A DNA stretch of 36,472 nt from Actinomycetales bacterium (GTDB lineage: Bacteria > Actinomycetota > Actinomycetes > S36-B12 > UBA5976). Position numbers and translations under genes: made by a program. The DNA lies in assembly GCA_018969715.1 (NCBI GenBank), contig JAGWXT010000020.1, forward strand, positions 1-36,472. The letters are read 5' to 3'. The notes below the pieces were generated by a model that searched no databases, was not told the DNA's origin, and was given only the letters and a program-made list of their open reading frames with translations. Positions 14,719 to 22,670 of this stretch are shown here, piece by piece; the stretch's first letter is position 1, and the number at the start of each line of letters is the position of its first letter.

Positions 14719-15411
14719 TCAGCCGAAGGCCGCTCGCAGCACCCGGACCCGCGTCAGCCGTCCCCGCGCCAGCACGACCGCCGTATCAGGCTCGATCGCC
14801 TCACAGTCGAAGGTGAGCCGACGTCGTCCGGTGCCGACGAGGACCGCGGTCACCTCCACGGTCGACCCGGGGCGACTGGGAGCGAGGTGCTCAAGGTCGA
14901 CGTGGACCCCAACCGTGGTCTCCGCCGCCGGCAGGTGCTCCGCAAGGGCGGCCAGGCAGGCCTGCTCGCACCATGCGATCAGCCGGGGGGTGCCGAGAAC
15001 GGCGACCTCGCCGCTGCCGAGCGCGACTGCAGTGTCGGTCTCACCGACGGTGAACCGCAGGCGGCCGGCCGCCGGCTCCGACCTGCTGCCGGTCACCTCG
15101 GTGAAGCCGCTGACCTGGATCACCGTCGTCCCCTCTCGATTCCGCGTGACCTGGGTGTACGAGTAGCCCACGCGCGTCTGCTCAAGTGCCGCCTGGACGC
15201 GCTCCCGCAGGCGCGATGGGGCGGCAGGGATCGTGCACGCCCTGGCCACGACGGCCTTGACCGACTGCTCAAGGGTCAACCGCGCACGGCACCCGGGGCA
15301 CGTGCCCAGGTGGACGAGGATCATCTCGCCCAACGCCGGACTGACCTCACCATCGACATAGGCGCTCAGGTGCTCAACCACCTCACGACAGGTGATGACG
15401 CTCACCGTCAC
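14719..15411 (-). CDS. RsrA/RshA-type zinc anti-sigma factor fused to an FlK-like hotdog thioesterase
   Basis: Predicted partner of the SigR/H factor encoded just upstream, with which it overlaps by 4 nt (GTGA). Residues 1-80 form a zinc anti-sigma (ZAS) domain: Cys8, His34, Cys38 and Cys41 have exactly the spacing of RsrA Cys11-His37-Cys41-Cys44. [11 protein letters not shown] follows, and Cys59 aligns with RsrA Cys62. After a linker (about 80-115), residues 116-230 match the fluoroacetyl-CoA-thioesterase (FlK) hotdog family: [23 protein letters not shown] and [10 protein letters not shown]. Thr141, Glu149 and His175 reproduce the Thr42-Glu50-His76 spacing of FlK. The frame is unbroken and no internal start has a ribosome-binding site. 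ZAS proteins are normally about 100 residues. The fused domain may bind or hydrolyse an acyl-CoA or related thioester; that is inference. Confidence 0.85.
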   Translation of the reverse strand: MTVSVITCREVVEHLSAYVDGEVSPALGEMILVHLGTCPGCRARLTLEQSVKAVVARACTIPAAPSRLRERVQAALEQTRVGYSYTQVTRNREGTTVIQVSGFTEVTGSRSEPAAGRLRFTVGETDTAVALGSGEVAVLGTPRLIAWCEQACLAALAEHLPAAETTVGVHVDLEHLAPSRPGSTVEVTAVLVGTGRRRLTFDCEAIEPDTAVVLARGRLTRVRVLRAAFG

Positions 15412-16151
15412 TGGGCCTCCCCGGTGACGGCGAGCAGGCCGATCGACTGCGCGTACTCGCTGAGGGACTCCCGCAGCAGCCGACGGCCACGGTGCAGACG
15501 CGACATCACCGTCCCGATCGGGGTGTCCATGATCTCGGCGATCTCCCGGTAGGCGAACCCCTCGACGTCCGCGAGGTACACCGCCGTCCGAAACTCCTCC
15601 GGCAGCGCTGCCATGGCATCGAGCACCGCCCGGTCGGTGATCCCCGCCAGCGCTTCAACGTCGGCGGCGCGCAGGCCGGCGGTGGCATCCTGCGAGGCGC
15701 GGGTCACCTGCCAGTCGGTGAGCTGATCGGAACCAAGCTGCAGGGGCTCCCGCGTGCGCTTGCGGTACCCGCTGATGTAGGTGTTGCGCAGGATGCGGAA
15801 CAGCCATGCCTTCAGGTTGGTACCGGGACGGAACTGGTGGAAGGCCGCGAAGGCCCGCGCGTAGGTCTCCTGGACGAGATCCTCGGCGTCGGCGGGGTTG
15901 CGGGTGGTGCGCAGGGCGGCCCCGTACAGCTGGTTGAGGTAGACGAGGGCATCGCGCTCGAACCGGGCGGCGCGCTCCGCATCGGACTCCTCGGTGTCCG
16001 CTCGGGAACCCTCGGCATCGGCGGCACCGACCAGCGCGGCGAGCTCGGCACGCGACACCGGGACCGCCACCGCGGCGTCGGCCAGGTCGGCCCCATCGGG
16101 TGCAGCCGACCCGTCCGCGCCCTCCTCGCCCGTCACCAGCCGGCCGTCCAT
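15408..16151 (-). CDS. sigR: ECF sigma factor SigR/SigH (thiol-oxidative stress)
   Basis: Sigma factor that directs RNA polymerase to thioredoxin, mycothiol and protein-quality genes after disulfide stress, and is held inactive by its redox anti-sigma factor. It has 247 residues. Region 2 covers about 65-135 ([20 protein letters not shown], then [19 protein letters not shown]). Region 4 covers about 175-235 ([20 protein letters not shown] and [20 protein letters not shown]). Both match SigH/SigR closely. An acidic, alanine-rich extension of about 60 residues precedes region 2. It is longer than in mycobacterial SigH and recalls the longer unstable form of Streptomyces SigR, and later in-frame starts (GTG codons) could give a shorter form. 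A TAGGCT on the coding strand 11 nt before the ATG may be a -10 box. Next gene: the fused anti-sigma factor. Confidence 0.95.
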   Translation of the reverse strand: MDGRLVTGEEGADGSAAPDGADLADAAVAVPVSRAELAALVGAADAEGSRADTEESDAERAARFERDALVYLNQLYGAALRTTRNPADAEDLVQETYARAFAAFHQFRPGTNLKAWLFRILRNTYISGYRKRTREPLQLGSDQLTDWQVTRASQDATAGLRAADVEALAGITDRAVLDAMAALPEEFRTAVYLADVEGFAYREIAEIMDTPIGTVMSRLHRGRRLLRESLSEYAQSIGLLAVTGEAQ

Positions 16152-16223
16152 GTCATCGCCTCAGCCTAGGCACCCGCGTATCCGCGCGCCCTGCCGGCGG
16201 CGGCTGGCCGCGCGGATGGAGCG

Positions 16224-16997
16224 CTAGTGATCCGACTGGGGCAGGTCCACGGCGGGAATCGGCGTGATGAGCTCGGGTCCGTTGTTGCGCACCGCGTTCA
16301 CCCTCGTCGAGACCGGATGGATCGCCAGCCCTACCGCCCCGGCCGGGTGGAGCAGTTGCGTTGCCCCCTCCGGGTCGGTCAGGGCGGGGTCCAGCCACGC
16401 GGCCCAATGCTCAGGCGGCACGGTCATGGGCATGCGGTCATGTATGCCCGCGACGTCGGGGGTCGCGGTCGTGGTCAGCAGCGCCATCGTCACCCGCAGC
16501 GCCTCGGGGTCATCGTCGGGCAGGCTGCGGTCCCGCCACACCTCGTACAGTCCCGCAAGCGGCAGGATCCCGGCGGCCGCGGGGGTGAAGTAGAACGGCT
16601 GCGCGGGACGCCCCGGTGGCCGGTACCACTCGTAGTAGCCGTCCACCGGCACCAGACAGCGGCGTCGGCGGTAGGCGCTGCGGAAGGACGGCTTGCTCGC
16701 CGCCGTCTCCTGGCGGGCGTTGATCAGCCGACTCGCGATCGCCGGGTCCTTCGCCCACGCCGGCAGCAGACCCCAGCGCACGACGGCGAGCTGTCGTACG
16801 GCACCCTCCTCGCCCGCGTGATCGGGCCCATCGGGACCACCGGAGCCCTCCCCGCGTGCTCGCTCAAGGACGGCATAGGTGCGCTTGGTCGGTGCAACGT
16901 TGTAGTCGGGCGACAGTTGGATGGGCGCGTCCGTGGGAATGCTGAACACCGCAGCGAGTTCCTCGGGCGTTCGAGTGGCGGCATAGCGACCACACAT
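16224..16997 (-). CDS. SOS-response-associated peptidase (SRAP, YedK/HMCES type)
   Basis: Protects abasic sites in single-stranded DNA by forming a covalent thiazolidine link through its N-terminal cysteine. The start at 16997 gives MCGRYAATRTPEEL, which exposes Cys2 after Met removal as the mechanism requires; CATGCT lies 6 nt upstream. The upstream in-frame start at 17015 would block Cys2 and is rejected. The other active-site residues are present: Asn93 (LINARQET), Glu123 (DGYYEW) and His176 (GIHDRMP). It has 257 residues, with a Gly/Asp-rich insertion at about 50-65 before VVRWGLLPAWAKD. It lies upstream of sigR on the same strand (72 bp gap) and is divergent from aroA, as in mycobacteria. 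Confidence 0.95.
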   Translation of the reverse strand: MCGRYAATRTPEELAAVFSIPTDAPIQLSPDYNVAPTKRTYAVLERARGEGSGGPDGPDHAGEEGAVRQLAVVRWGLLPAWAKDPAIASRLINARQETAASKPSFRSAYRRRRCLVPVDGYYEWYRPPGRPAQPFYFTPAAAGILPLAGLYEVWRDRSLPDDDPEALRVTMALLTTTATPDVAGIHDRMPMTVPPEHWAAWLDPALTDPEGATQLLHPAGAVGLAIHPVSTRVNAVRNNGPELITPIPAVDLPQSDH

Positions 16998-17095
16998 GGG
17001 ATGAGCATGCCGCACCAGGGGGCCGGCCTGTCGCTGAGCGCCCCACCCCCGCGTTGGGGGCAGTGAATCCCGGCGGCACGACGCCGGGCACTCCG

Positions 17096-17101
17096 TAGCC
17101 T
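17096..17101 (+). promoter_or_regulatory. -10 box of aroA (leaderless)
   Basis: TAGCCT lies exactly 6 nt before the aroA ATG at 17108. The identical hexamer precedes mutA by 7 nt. No good -35 box is seen. Confidence 0.45.
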
Positions 17102-17107
17102 TGCCCC

Positions 17108-18499
17108 ATGACCGCGACCGGCTGGCCAGCGCCGACGGTTGCGCACGTCCATGGCACGGTCACCGTCCCCGGGTCGAAATCCGAGACGAACCGGGCCCTC
17201 ATCCTCGCCGCCCTGGCCGAGGGTCACAGCACCATCGTCGGCGGCCTGCGGGCGCGGGATACCGACCTGATGGCCGCCGCCCTCACCGCATTGGGGGCGC
17301 AGATCGAGCACCGCAGGGAGCTCGCCCATGAGGGGGGTGGAGCCCGTGACGTCGACCATTGGGCGGTGACGCCGCTGCCGGGATCCACCGGTGATCCGGG
17401 TGCGACGGAGCCCACATCGACGCCGACGGTGTCACCGGTGCGGATCGACGTGGGCCTCGCCGGCACGGTGATGCGGTTCGTCCCCCCGGTTGCCGCCCTC
17501 ACCGGTGCCAGGGTGACCTTCGATGGCGACCCGCGCTCCCGGGAGCGGCCGATGGCGCCGCTGCTGGACGCACTCCGCGTCATCGGGGCGCACGTGGACG
17601 GCGATCGGCTGCCGTTCACCATCCGTGGCACCGGCGGCCTCTTCGGCGGAGAGGTGGCGGTTGACACCCACCAGTCCAGCCAGTTCCTCAGCGCCCTGCT
17701 GCTGATCGGCGCGCGAACCGTTCGCGGGCTGCGCTGCACAACCGGTGACCGTCGGGTGAGTGCCGCGCACATTGCGATGACGCTGAAGATGCTCGCCGCC
17801 GCCGGCGTGACCGTCACGCAGCCCGATGAGCGCAGTTGGCAGGTTGCCGCGGGTCCGATCGCCGCGCGCACCTGGCGGATCGCACCGGACCTCTCCAATG
17901 CCGCGGCCTATCTGGCCGCCGCCGTGGCAGTCGGCGGTGAGGTGAGCGTGCCGGGCTGGCCGCAGCGCACTGAGCAGGCTGGCGCCGCCTTCCTTGGGCT
18001 GGCCGAGCAGATGGGCGCCAGGGTCGAACAGGACGGCGACCTGATCACCGTCCGCGGGGATGGCGCCCCCCATGGACTCGATGCCGACCTGGGGGACGTC
18101 GGGGAGCTCACGCCAACGGTCGCGGCACTGGCGAGCATCGCCGACAGCCCAAGTCGGCTGACCGGGATCGGCCACCTGCGCGGCCACGAGACCGATCGGC
18201 TTGCCGCACTCGCGGACAACCTTGCCGACCTCGGCGGGCGCATCACCGTGGAACGGGACGGCCTGCTGATCGAGCCGCGGCCACTGCGTGGGGGCCTATG
18301 GCGCTGCCACGGCGACCATCGGATGGCGACCGCCGGCGCGCTGATCGGCCTGCGCGTTCCCGGGATCATCCTGGACGATGTGAGTTGCACGTCGAAGACG
18401 CTGCCGGACTTCGCCGCCCGGTGGCAGGAGCTCACGTCGTCCCCCATCGGCGACGTGGGTACCGCCATCGGCACGCGAGTTCCACCATCGGCGACGTGA
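17108..18499 (+). CDS. aroA: 3-phosphoshikimate 1-carboxyvinyltransferase (EPSP synthase)
   Basis: Transfers enolpyruvyl from PEP to shikimate-3-phosphate in aromatic amino-acid synthesis. It has 463 residues. VPGSKSETNRALILAALAEG near the N-terminus carries the phosphate/PEP-binding Lys24 and Arg29. GLAGTVMRFVPP is the second PEP loop. DPRSRERPMAPLLDALR and DTHQSSQFLSALLLIGAR are further family signatures, and CHGDHRMATAGALIGL with SCTSKTLPDF forms the closing C-terminal site. The NRALI and GLAGT context is that of the class I-like actinobacterial enzymes. The last 20 or so residues (after FAARWQEL) are a low-complexity tail. rsgA follows after 19 bp and is probably co-transcribed. The start is supported by the leaderless -10 box. 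Confidence 0.97.
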   Translation: MTATGWPAPTVAHVHGTVTVPGSKSETNRALILAALAEGHSTIVGGLRARDTDLMAAALTALGAQIEHRRELAHEGGGARDVDHWAVTPLPGSTGDPGATEPTSTPTVSPVRIDVGLAGTVMRFVPPVAALTGARVTFDGDPRSRERPMAPLLDALRVIGAHVDGDRLPFTIRGTGGLFGGEVAVDTHQSSQFLSALLLIGARTVRGLRCTTGDRRVSAAHIAMTLKMLAAAGVTVTQPDERSWQVAAGPIAARTWRIAPDLSNAAAYLAAAVAVGGEVSVPGWPQRTEQAGAAFLGLAEQMGARVEQDGDLITVRGDGAPHGLDADLGDVGELTPTVAALASIADSPSRLTGIGHLRGHETDRLAALADNLADLGGRITVERDGLLIEPRPLRGGLWRCHGDHRMATAGALIGLRVPGIILDDVSCTSKTLPDFAARWQELTSSPIGDVGTAIGTRVPPSAT

Positions 18500-18518
18500 G
18501 CGATTCCATGCCGGCACG

Positions 18519-19643
18519 ATGAACGTGCGCCGGCTCACCGCCCGCTCCCCCGATGAGGACGACATCCGCCAACGCCGGCAGCCCGCCAGCCGAGCGCGGA
18601 CGAAGAACCGACCCGCCCACCTCAACGCCCGATCGGCGATCGTCACCGCCGTCGATCGGGGGCGCTTCACGCTCATCCTCGATCCTCCCGAGGGGTCACC
18701 CGCAGGATCCGGGGACACCGGCGATGCCGGGTCCCCCCCCGGCTGGGATGGCACCCCCGGCCACGCCCCCACCCCCGAGCGCCTGCTCGCCGTGAAGGCC
18801 CGTGGACTGGGCCGGCGTGCGGTGGTCGTCGGCGACCGGGTTGCGTGCATCGGCAGCGGCGCCGGTGCCGATGACATGGCGCGCATCGTGCGGGTGGCCG
18901 ATCGGGCCCATGTGCTGCGACGCAGTGCCGATGACACCGATCCGGTGGAACGGGTGCTCGTGGCCAATGCCGACCAGCTTGGCATCGTCATCGCGACCAC
19001 CCAGCCGGCCCCGCAGCCCCGACTCACCGATCGCGCGCTGGTCGCGGCGTGGGATGCCGGCATGGCACCGCTGCTGATCGTGACGAAAGCCGATCTCGCC
19101 GACCCCACGCCGATCCGCACCGCCTACCACGACCTCGCGCGCACGATCGTGCTGTCGGGGCGCGACAGCGACGTCGAGCCGCTGCGGGATGCGCTCGCCC
19201 ACCGCACCACCGTGCTGCTGGGGTCGTCAGGGGTGGGAAAGTCGACGCTGGTCAACCGGCTGATTCCCGGCGCCGATCGCCGGACCGGGGTGGTGAACGA
19301 CACCACGGGTCGTGGCCGGCACACATCGTCCTCGGCCATCGCCCTGCCACTGCCCGGTGGCGGCTGGCTCATCGACACCCCTGGGGTGCGCTCATTCGGG
19401 CTCGCCCATGTGCGACCCGAGGACCTCATCGGGGGCTTCACGGATCTGGCACCCCTCACCGCCGGCTGCCCGCGCGGCTGCCGGCATCTCGACGATGACT
19501 GCGCGCTGGCGCAGGCCGACCCCGACCGGATGCGCTCTCTGCGGCGCCTGCTCACCTCCCTCACCTCCCTCACCGACACCAGCGCCGCCAGCGCCTCGGT
19601 TAGTGACGCCGGCGCCGCCAACCCCGGTGAGCCCCCGTCCTAA
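18519..19643 (+). CDS. rsgA: Ribosome small subunit-dependent GTPase RsgA (YjeQ)
   Basis: Circularly permuted GTPase that assists late 30S subunit maturation. The G motifs appear in the permuted order: G4 TKAD, then G1 GSSGVGKST, a switch region with TTGRGRHTSS, and G3 DTPG (IDTPGVRSFGL). The C-terminal zinc-binding module has CPRGCRHLDDDC. The N-terminal OB-fold domain is interrupted by a Gly/Pro/Asp-rich insertion (about residues 57-85). It has 374 residues. The C-terminal tail after RRLLTSLTSLTDTSAAS is low-complexity, and the coding region overlaps the convergent membrane-protein ORF by 252 nt. The gene follows aroA, the same order as mycobacterial Rv3227-Rv3228. Confidence 0.96.
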   Translation: MNVRRLTARSPDEDDIRQRRQPASRARTKNRPAHLNARSAIVTAVDRGRFTLILDPPEGSPAGSGDTGDAGSPPGWDGTPGHAPTPERLLAVKARGLGRRAVVVGDRVACIGSGAGADDMARIVRVADRAHVLRRSADDTDPVERVLVANADQLGIVIATTQPAPQPRLTDRALVAAWDAGMAPLLIVTKADLADPTPIRTAYHDLARTIVLSGRDSDVEPLRDALAHRTTVLLGSSGVGKSTLVNRLIPGADRRTGVVNDTTGRGRHTSSSAIALPLPGGGWLIDTPGVRSFGLAHVRPEDLIGGFTDLAPLTAGCPRGCRHLDDDCALAQADPDRMRSLRRLLTSLTSLTDTSAASASVSDAGAANPGEPPS

Positions 19644-20339
19644 GCCGGTTCGCACTCCCAGCCAGCGCGCCAGCCAGGGCGTGAGGGCGACGGCGGCAAG
19701 GTCGAACCAGCCGTAGCCCCCAGCAGCAACCGATGGCGGATTGCCCTGACCGATGACACCGAGGACCGGGTCATAGGGCGCCCAGGTCCACACGTCCAAC
19801 CAGGTCCCGGCCCACTCCAGTGCGGTGACCACGACGAAGGCGCCCACGTAGAGCAGCCGCGTCGGCCCCCAGCGGAGGAATCCGAGCAGGCAGAGGTACC
19901 AGAAGGCGCCCAACCAGTCCGCGGGCCGCACCACCAGCAGGCCGTAGCCAGCCAGCAGCGCTCCGGCGGCGACGGTCAGCGCGATCCACAGCCGCGGCCG
20001 CTCGCGCACCCAAGCCGCCTGCGCGAAGGTCAAAGCGGCCAGGTACACCAGACCATGACCCGGCGGAACATAGGCGGGGACGTGCCCGTCGAGATAGCGG
20101 TAGGCCCCCAGCCACTGTGAGAAGACGTACTCGATCACCGTGGCGAACACCACGACGATCCCGACCTGAAGGGCAACACCAGCCCGCCGCTCAGCCGGCT
20201 CCACCGCCACGAGTGCGATCAGCAGCAGCCAGGTGAGCACACCCAGGAGGTGAACGGCGACACCGCTGGCGGCACTGTCCACGAGCAGCACGCCGCCGAT
20301 CCAGCTGAGGATGGCCAGGAACGTGAAGCCGCGGCGCAC
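19392..20339 (-). CDS. Polytopic membrane protein, conserved in actinobacteria, function unknown
   Basis: About seven hydrophobic helices in the first 230 residues, starting with GFTFLAILSWIGGVLLVDSA. Conserved-looking polar patches are YLDGHVPAYVPPGHGLVYLA and GQGNPPSVAAGGYGWFDLAA; I have seen this pairing in uncharacterised actinobacterial proteins but cannot assign a reaction. GTG 20339 begins 1 nt after the P450 stop; an ATG at 20375 would overlap the P450 gene by 35 nt. The gene is probably the third of a purU-P450-membrane operon. The last 85 or so residues (TGVGGAGVTNRGAGGAGVGE onwards) are antisense to the rsgA 3' end and look like read-through of a lost stop codon. It might act in lipid or isoprenoid metabolism with the P450, but that is a guess. 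Confidence 0.7.
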   Translation of the reverse strand: MRRGFTFLAILSWIGGVLLVDSAASGVAVHLLGVLTWLLLIALVAVEPAERRAGVALQVGIVVVFATVIEYVFSQWLGAYRYLDGHVPAYVPPGHGLVYLAALTFAQAAWVRERPRLWIALTVAAGALLAGYGLLVVRPADWLGAFWYLCLLGFLRWGPTRLLYVGAFVVVTALEWAGTWLDVWTWAPYDPVLGVIGQGNPPSVAAGGYGWFDLAAVALTPWLARWLGVRTGLGRGLTGVGGAGVTNRGAGGAGVGEGGEGGEQAPQRAHPVGVGLRQRAVIVEMPAAARAAGGEGCQIREAPDEVLGSHMGEPE

Positions 20340-20340
20340 C

Positions 20341-21801
20341 TCAGCGACGGACGAGCCGGATCGGCAGGCCCCCATCGGGTCGGGCCATCACCAGGGCACG
20401 GGTGCGCGGCGGTGGGCCCGCAGGTTCGACATCGAAGGCCTGCAGCACCCGCGCGATGAGCAAGACGCTCTCCCACAGGGCGAAGTCCTTGCCGATACAC
20501 AACCGGGGACCGGATCCGAATGGCAGGTACCCGCCTCGCACGGGCGGTGGCGCCCCAGGCAGGAATCGATCCGGATCGAACCGCTCGGCGTCAGCCCAGG
20601 CCGCCGGGTGCCGGTGGGTCGTCCATGGGCTGATGATGAGGACGGATCCCTCGGGAATTGCCACCCCGCCGACGGTGTCGGCGGCGTCCGCCCGACGTGA
20701 GATCACCCAGCCCGGCGGATGCAGGCGCAGCGCCTCATCCACCACCGCCCGCAGATACGGCAGGCGGGGCAGATCGGCGACCTCGGGGATGGCTCCGCCA
20801 AGGGCCGCCGCCACCTCGGCGTGCGCCTGCGCCCGCACCGCGGGGTGCGCGGCGAGCAGCCACCACGTCCAGGTCAGGGAACTGGCGACGGTCTCGTGGC
20901 CGGCAACAAGGAAAGTGACGATCTGGTCGCGCAGCTCCTCCTCGGTGAATGGCGCATCGCCCTCCTCATCACGGGCGGCAATCAGCAGGTCGAGCATGTC
21001 CGGCTGCCGATCGATGCCGGGCTCACCGCTGCGCTCCCGCAGGATCCGGCCGACCGCCCCGTCCAACTGCCGCAGGGCGCGCGCCATCGTCCGATTGAGG
21101 GGGCTGGGAACCCAGGCCGGTGGTGCGATCGGGGTACGGGCGCGGGCCACGACGACATCGAGGGCGTCCAGTGTGGCCTGGGCGGTCGCCTCAACATCCC
21201 CAGCCAGGTCGGTGCCGAAGAGCGACCGGCACACGATCTCCAGACCGGCGTGCATCATCTCGGCATCGGCGTCGATCACGGCCCCATCGGGCAGGCACCG
21301 CCAGCGCTCGATCATGCGATCGGTGACCAGTGCGGTATCAGTGCCCACGCGGGCAATCGCCTCGTGGTGAAAGGCCGGCTGGACGAGTCGACGCTGCCGC
21401 CGCCACCCGGGGGTGTCGACGGCGAGCAGGCCATCGCCGGTGACGAGGGCGAGGTTGCGGTACTGGATGGTCCGCTTGCCGTAACCGCGCGCGTTGATGC
21501 GCAGTACCTGATCGACATCACGGGGATGGCTGATGAGGTAGACCGGCATTGTCGGCACCGGGAACTGGACGATGTCCCCATAGCGCTGCTGGGTCTGGAC
21601 GAGGTAGTCCGCCGGCGCACTACGGGCGCGCAGCAGGTCGCGGAACATCTGCGCGGTGGACGGTCCGGGGGCGTTGATCGTCACCCGCCCGACCCGCCGC
21701 CCCACCTGCGCCACCCCTGGACCGTCGGCCGGCCAACTGCGCTCGGCTGCCCCGGTGGGCGGAGCCTCCGGTGCCGGCTGGCTGTCCGATGCGGATGTCA
21801 C
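20341..21801 (-). CDS. Cytochrome P450
   Basis: Soluble haem monooxygenase of 486 residues, substrate unknown. The I-helix oxygen-binding motif is LVAGHETVASSLTW. The K-helix EALR in VVDEALRLHPPGWVISRRA gives the ExxR pair. ERFDPDRFLPG follows, and the haem loop FGSGPRLCIGKDFA has the axial ligand at Cys435. The C-helix WRRQRRLVQPAFHHEAI is typical of the CYP102/CYP110/CYP120-like group rather than of the common actinobacterial CYP105/107 type. No ferredoxin or reductase gene is nearby. The first 40 or so residues are a Pro/Ala-rich leader. The GTG start overlaps the purU stop (GTGA) and the stop is next to the membrane-protein start, so the three genes are coupled. Confidence 0.95.
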   Translation of the reverse strand: MTSASDSQPAPEAPPTGAAERSWPADGPGVAQVGRRVGRVTINAPGPSTAQMFRDLLRARSAPADYLVQTQQRYGDIVQFPVPTMPVYLISHPRDVDQVLRINARGYGKRTIQYRNLALVTGDGLLAVDTPGWRRQRRLVQPAFHHEAIARVGTDTALVTDRMIERWRCLPDGAVIDADAEMMHAGLEIVCRSLFGTDLAGDVEATAQATLDALDVVVARARTPIAPPAWVPSPLNRTMARALRQLDGAVGRILRERSGEPGIDRQPDMLDLLIAARDEEGDAPFTEEELRDQIVTFLVAGHETVASSLTWTWWLLAAHPAVRAQAHAEVAAALGGAIPEVADLPRLPYLRAVVDEALRLHPPGWVISRRADAADTVGGVAIPEGSVLIISPWTTHRHPAAWADAERFDPDRFLPGAPPPVRGGYLPFGSGPRLCIGKDFALWESVLLIARVLQAFDVEPAGPPPRTRALVMARPDGGLPIRLVRR

Positions 21802-22640
21802 GTGAAGACGATCGTCCGGGGGCCGCTGATGAGGACCCGATGCTCGATATGGGCACGCACTGCGCGCGCGAGCACGATCGTCTCCAGGTCGCGGCCACGC
21901 CGCGCCAGCGACTGCGGGGAGTCGCGATGGGTCACCGCGACCACGTCCTGCTCGATGATCGGACCCGCATCAAGGGCCTCCGTGACGTAGTGGGCGGTCG
22001 CGCCGATGATCTTCACCCCCCGGTCATGTGCCTGGCGATAGGGCTCGGCACCGATGAATGCGGGCAGGAACGAGTGGTGGATGTTGATCATCCGGCCCGC
22101 CCACTGCGCCACCAGCCAACCCGGCAGGACCCGCATATAGCGGGCAAGGACCACCAGGTCCGGTGCCCGCGCGCGCAGCGCGGCGGCGAGGGTCCGCTCC
22201 TGCGCGGCACGGTCGGCGATCGGATGGTGCTCATAGGCGATCCCCAGCGCCTCAACCAGGGGTGCATGGTCGGGTCGGTCGGACATCACCGCCACGACAT
22301 CGATATCGAGGTCGTGCGTCCGCGCCCGAACCAGCAGGTCGGCCAGGGCATGCGGCGGCCGGGAGGCGAGGATGACCACCCGCGGGCGCATCCCCAGCGG
22401 TCGGATGGACCAGTCAAGGTCGAAGGCGGGTGCCAGCCGGGCGAGATCGTCGCTGATGGCCGTCGAAGGCGCACCGGAGGGCGGCAGGAACGCGATGCGC
22501 TGGTAGAAGCGGCCGTCGACCTCGTCACTGTGCTGCTGGGCGTCGAGGACGTTCGCCCCGTGAGCGGCGATCACCCCGGAGACCGCCGCGACGATGCCGG
22601 GACGATCGGGGCAGGCCAGCAGCAGGACGCTCGCCGACAC
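21798..22640 (-). CDS. purU: Formyltetrahydrofolate deformylase
   Basis: Hydrolyses 10-formyltetrahydrofolate to formate and tetrahydrofolate, balancing one-carbon pools and supplying formate for PurT. It has 280 residues. The N-terminal ACT domain (VLLLACPDRPGIVAAVSGVI, then ANVLDAQQHSDEVDGRFYQR) is the methionine/glycine-sensing part. The formyltransferase domain contains MINIHHSFLPAF, GVKIIGATAHYV and the catalytic Asp in LDAGPIIEQD. GTG 22640 is chosen because it starts the ACT domain and has TACCGT exactly 6 nt upstream; the longer frame to 22784 would overlap rmuC on the opposite strand. It heads an operon with a P450 gene, an unusual pairing. Confidence 0.95.
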   Translation of the reverse strand: MSASVLLLACPDRPGIVAAVSGVIAAHGANVLDAQQHSDEVDGRFYQRIAFLPPSGAPSTAISDDLARLAPAFDLDWSIRPLGMRPRVVILASRPPHALADLLVRARTHDLDIDVVAVMSDRPDHAPLVEALGIAYEHHPIADRAAQERTLAAALRARAPDLVVLARYMRVLPGWLVAQWAGRMINIHHSFLPAFIGAEPYRQAHDRGVKIIGATAHYVTEALDAGPIIEQDVVAVTHRDSPQSLARRGRDLETIVLARAVRAHIEHRVLISGPRTIVFT

Positions 22641-22645
22641 CCCCC

Positions 22646-22652
22646 TACGGTA
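22646..22652. promoter_or_regulatory. Shared, symmetric -10 element between purU and rmuC
   Basis: The heptamer TACGGTA reads TACCGT in the purU direction, ending 6 nt before the purU GTG (leaderless). It reads TACGGT in the rmuC direction, 19 nt before the rmuC ATG. rmuC would then have a short leader containing the purine-rich AGGATAGGCGG. One symmetric sequence could thus serve two divergent promoters. Confidence 0.45.
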
Positions 22653-22670
22653 GTGGGGCAGGATAGGCGG

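Noticed and set aside
16152-16223. SigR self-regulated promoter (GGAAT-N18-GTT) before sigR
   Set aside because: Only a loose GGATAC is present, with no GTT at the right distance; I do not call it.
20719-21990. Long plus-strand frame opposite the P450
   Set aside because: Composition is typical of antisense GC-rich DNA and the P450 motifs are all on the minus strand.
21771-22670. A 300-codon N-terminal extension of rmuC
   Set aside because: It would be antisense to purU; ATG 22671 starts the anchor helix expected for RmuC and follows a promoter-like box.
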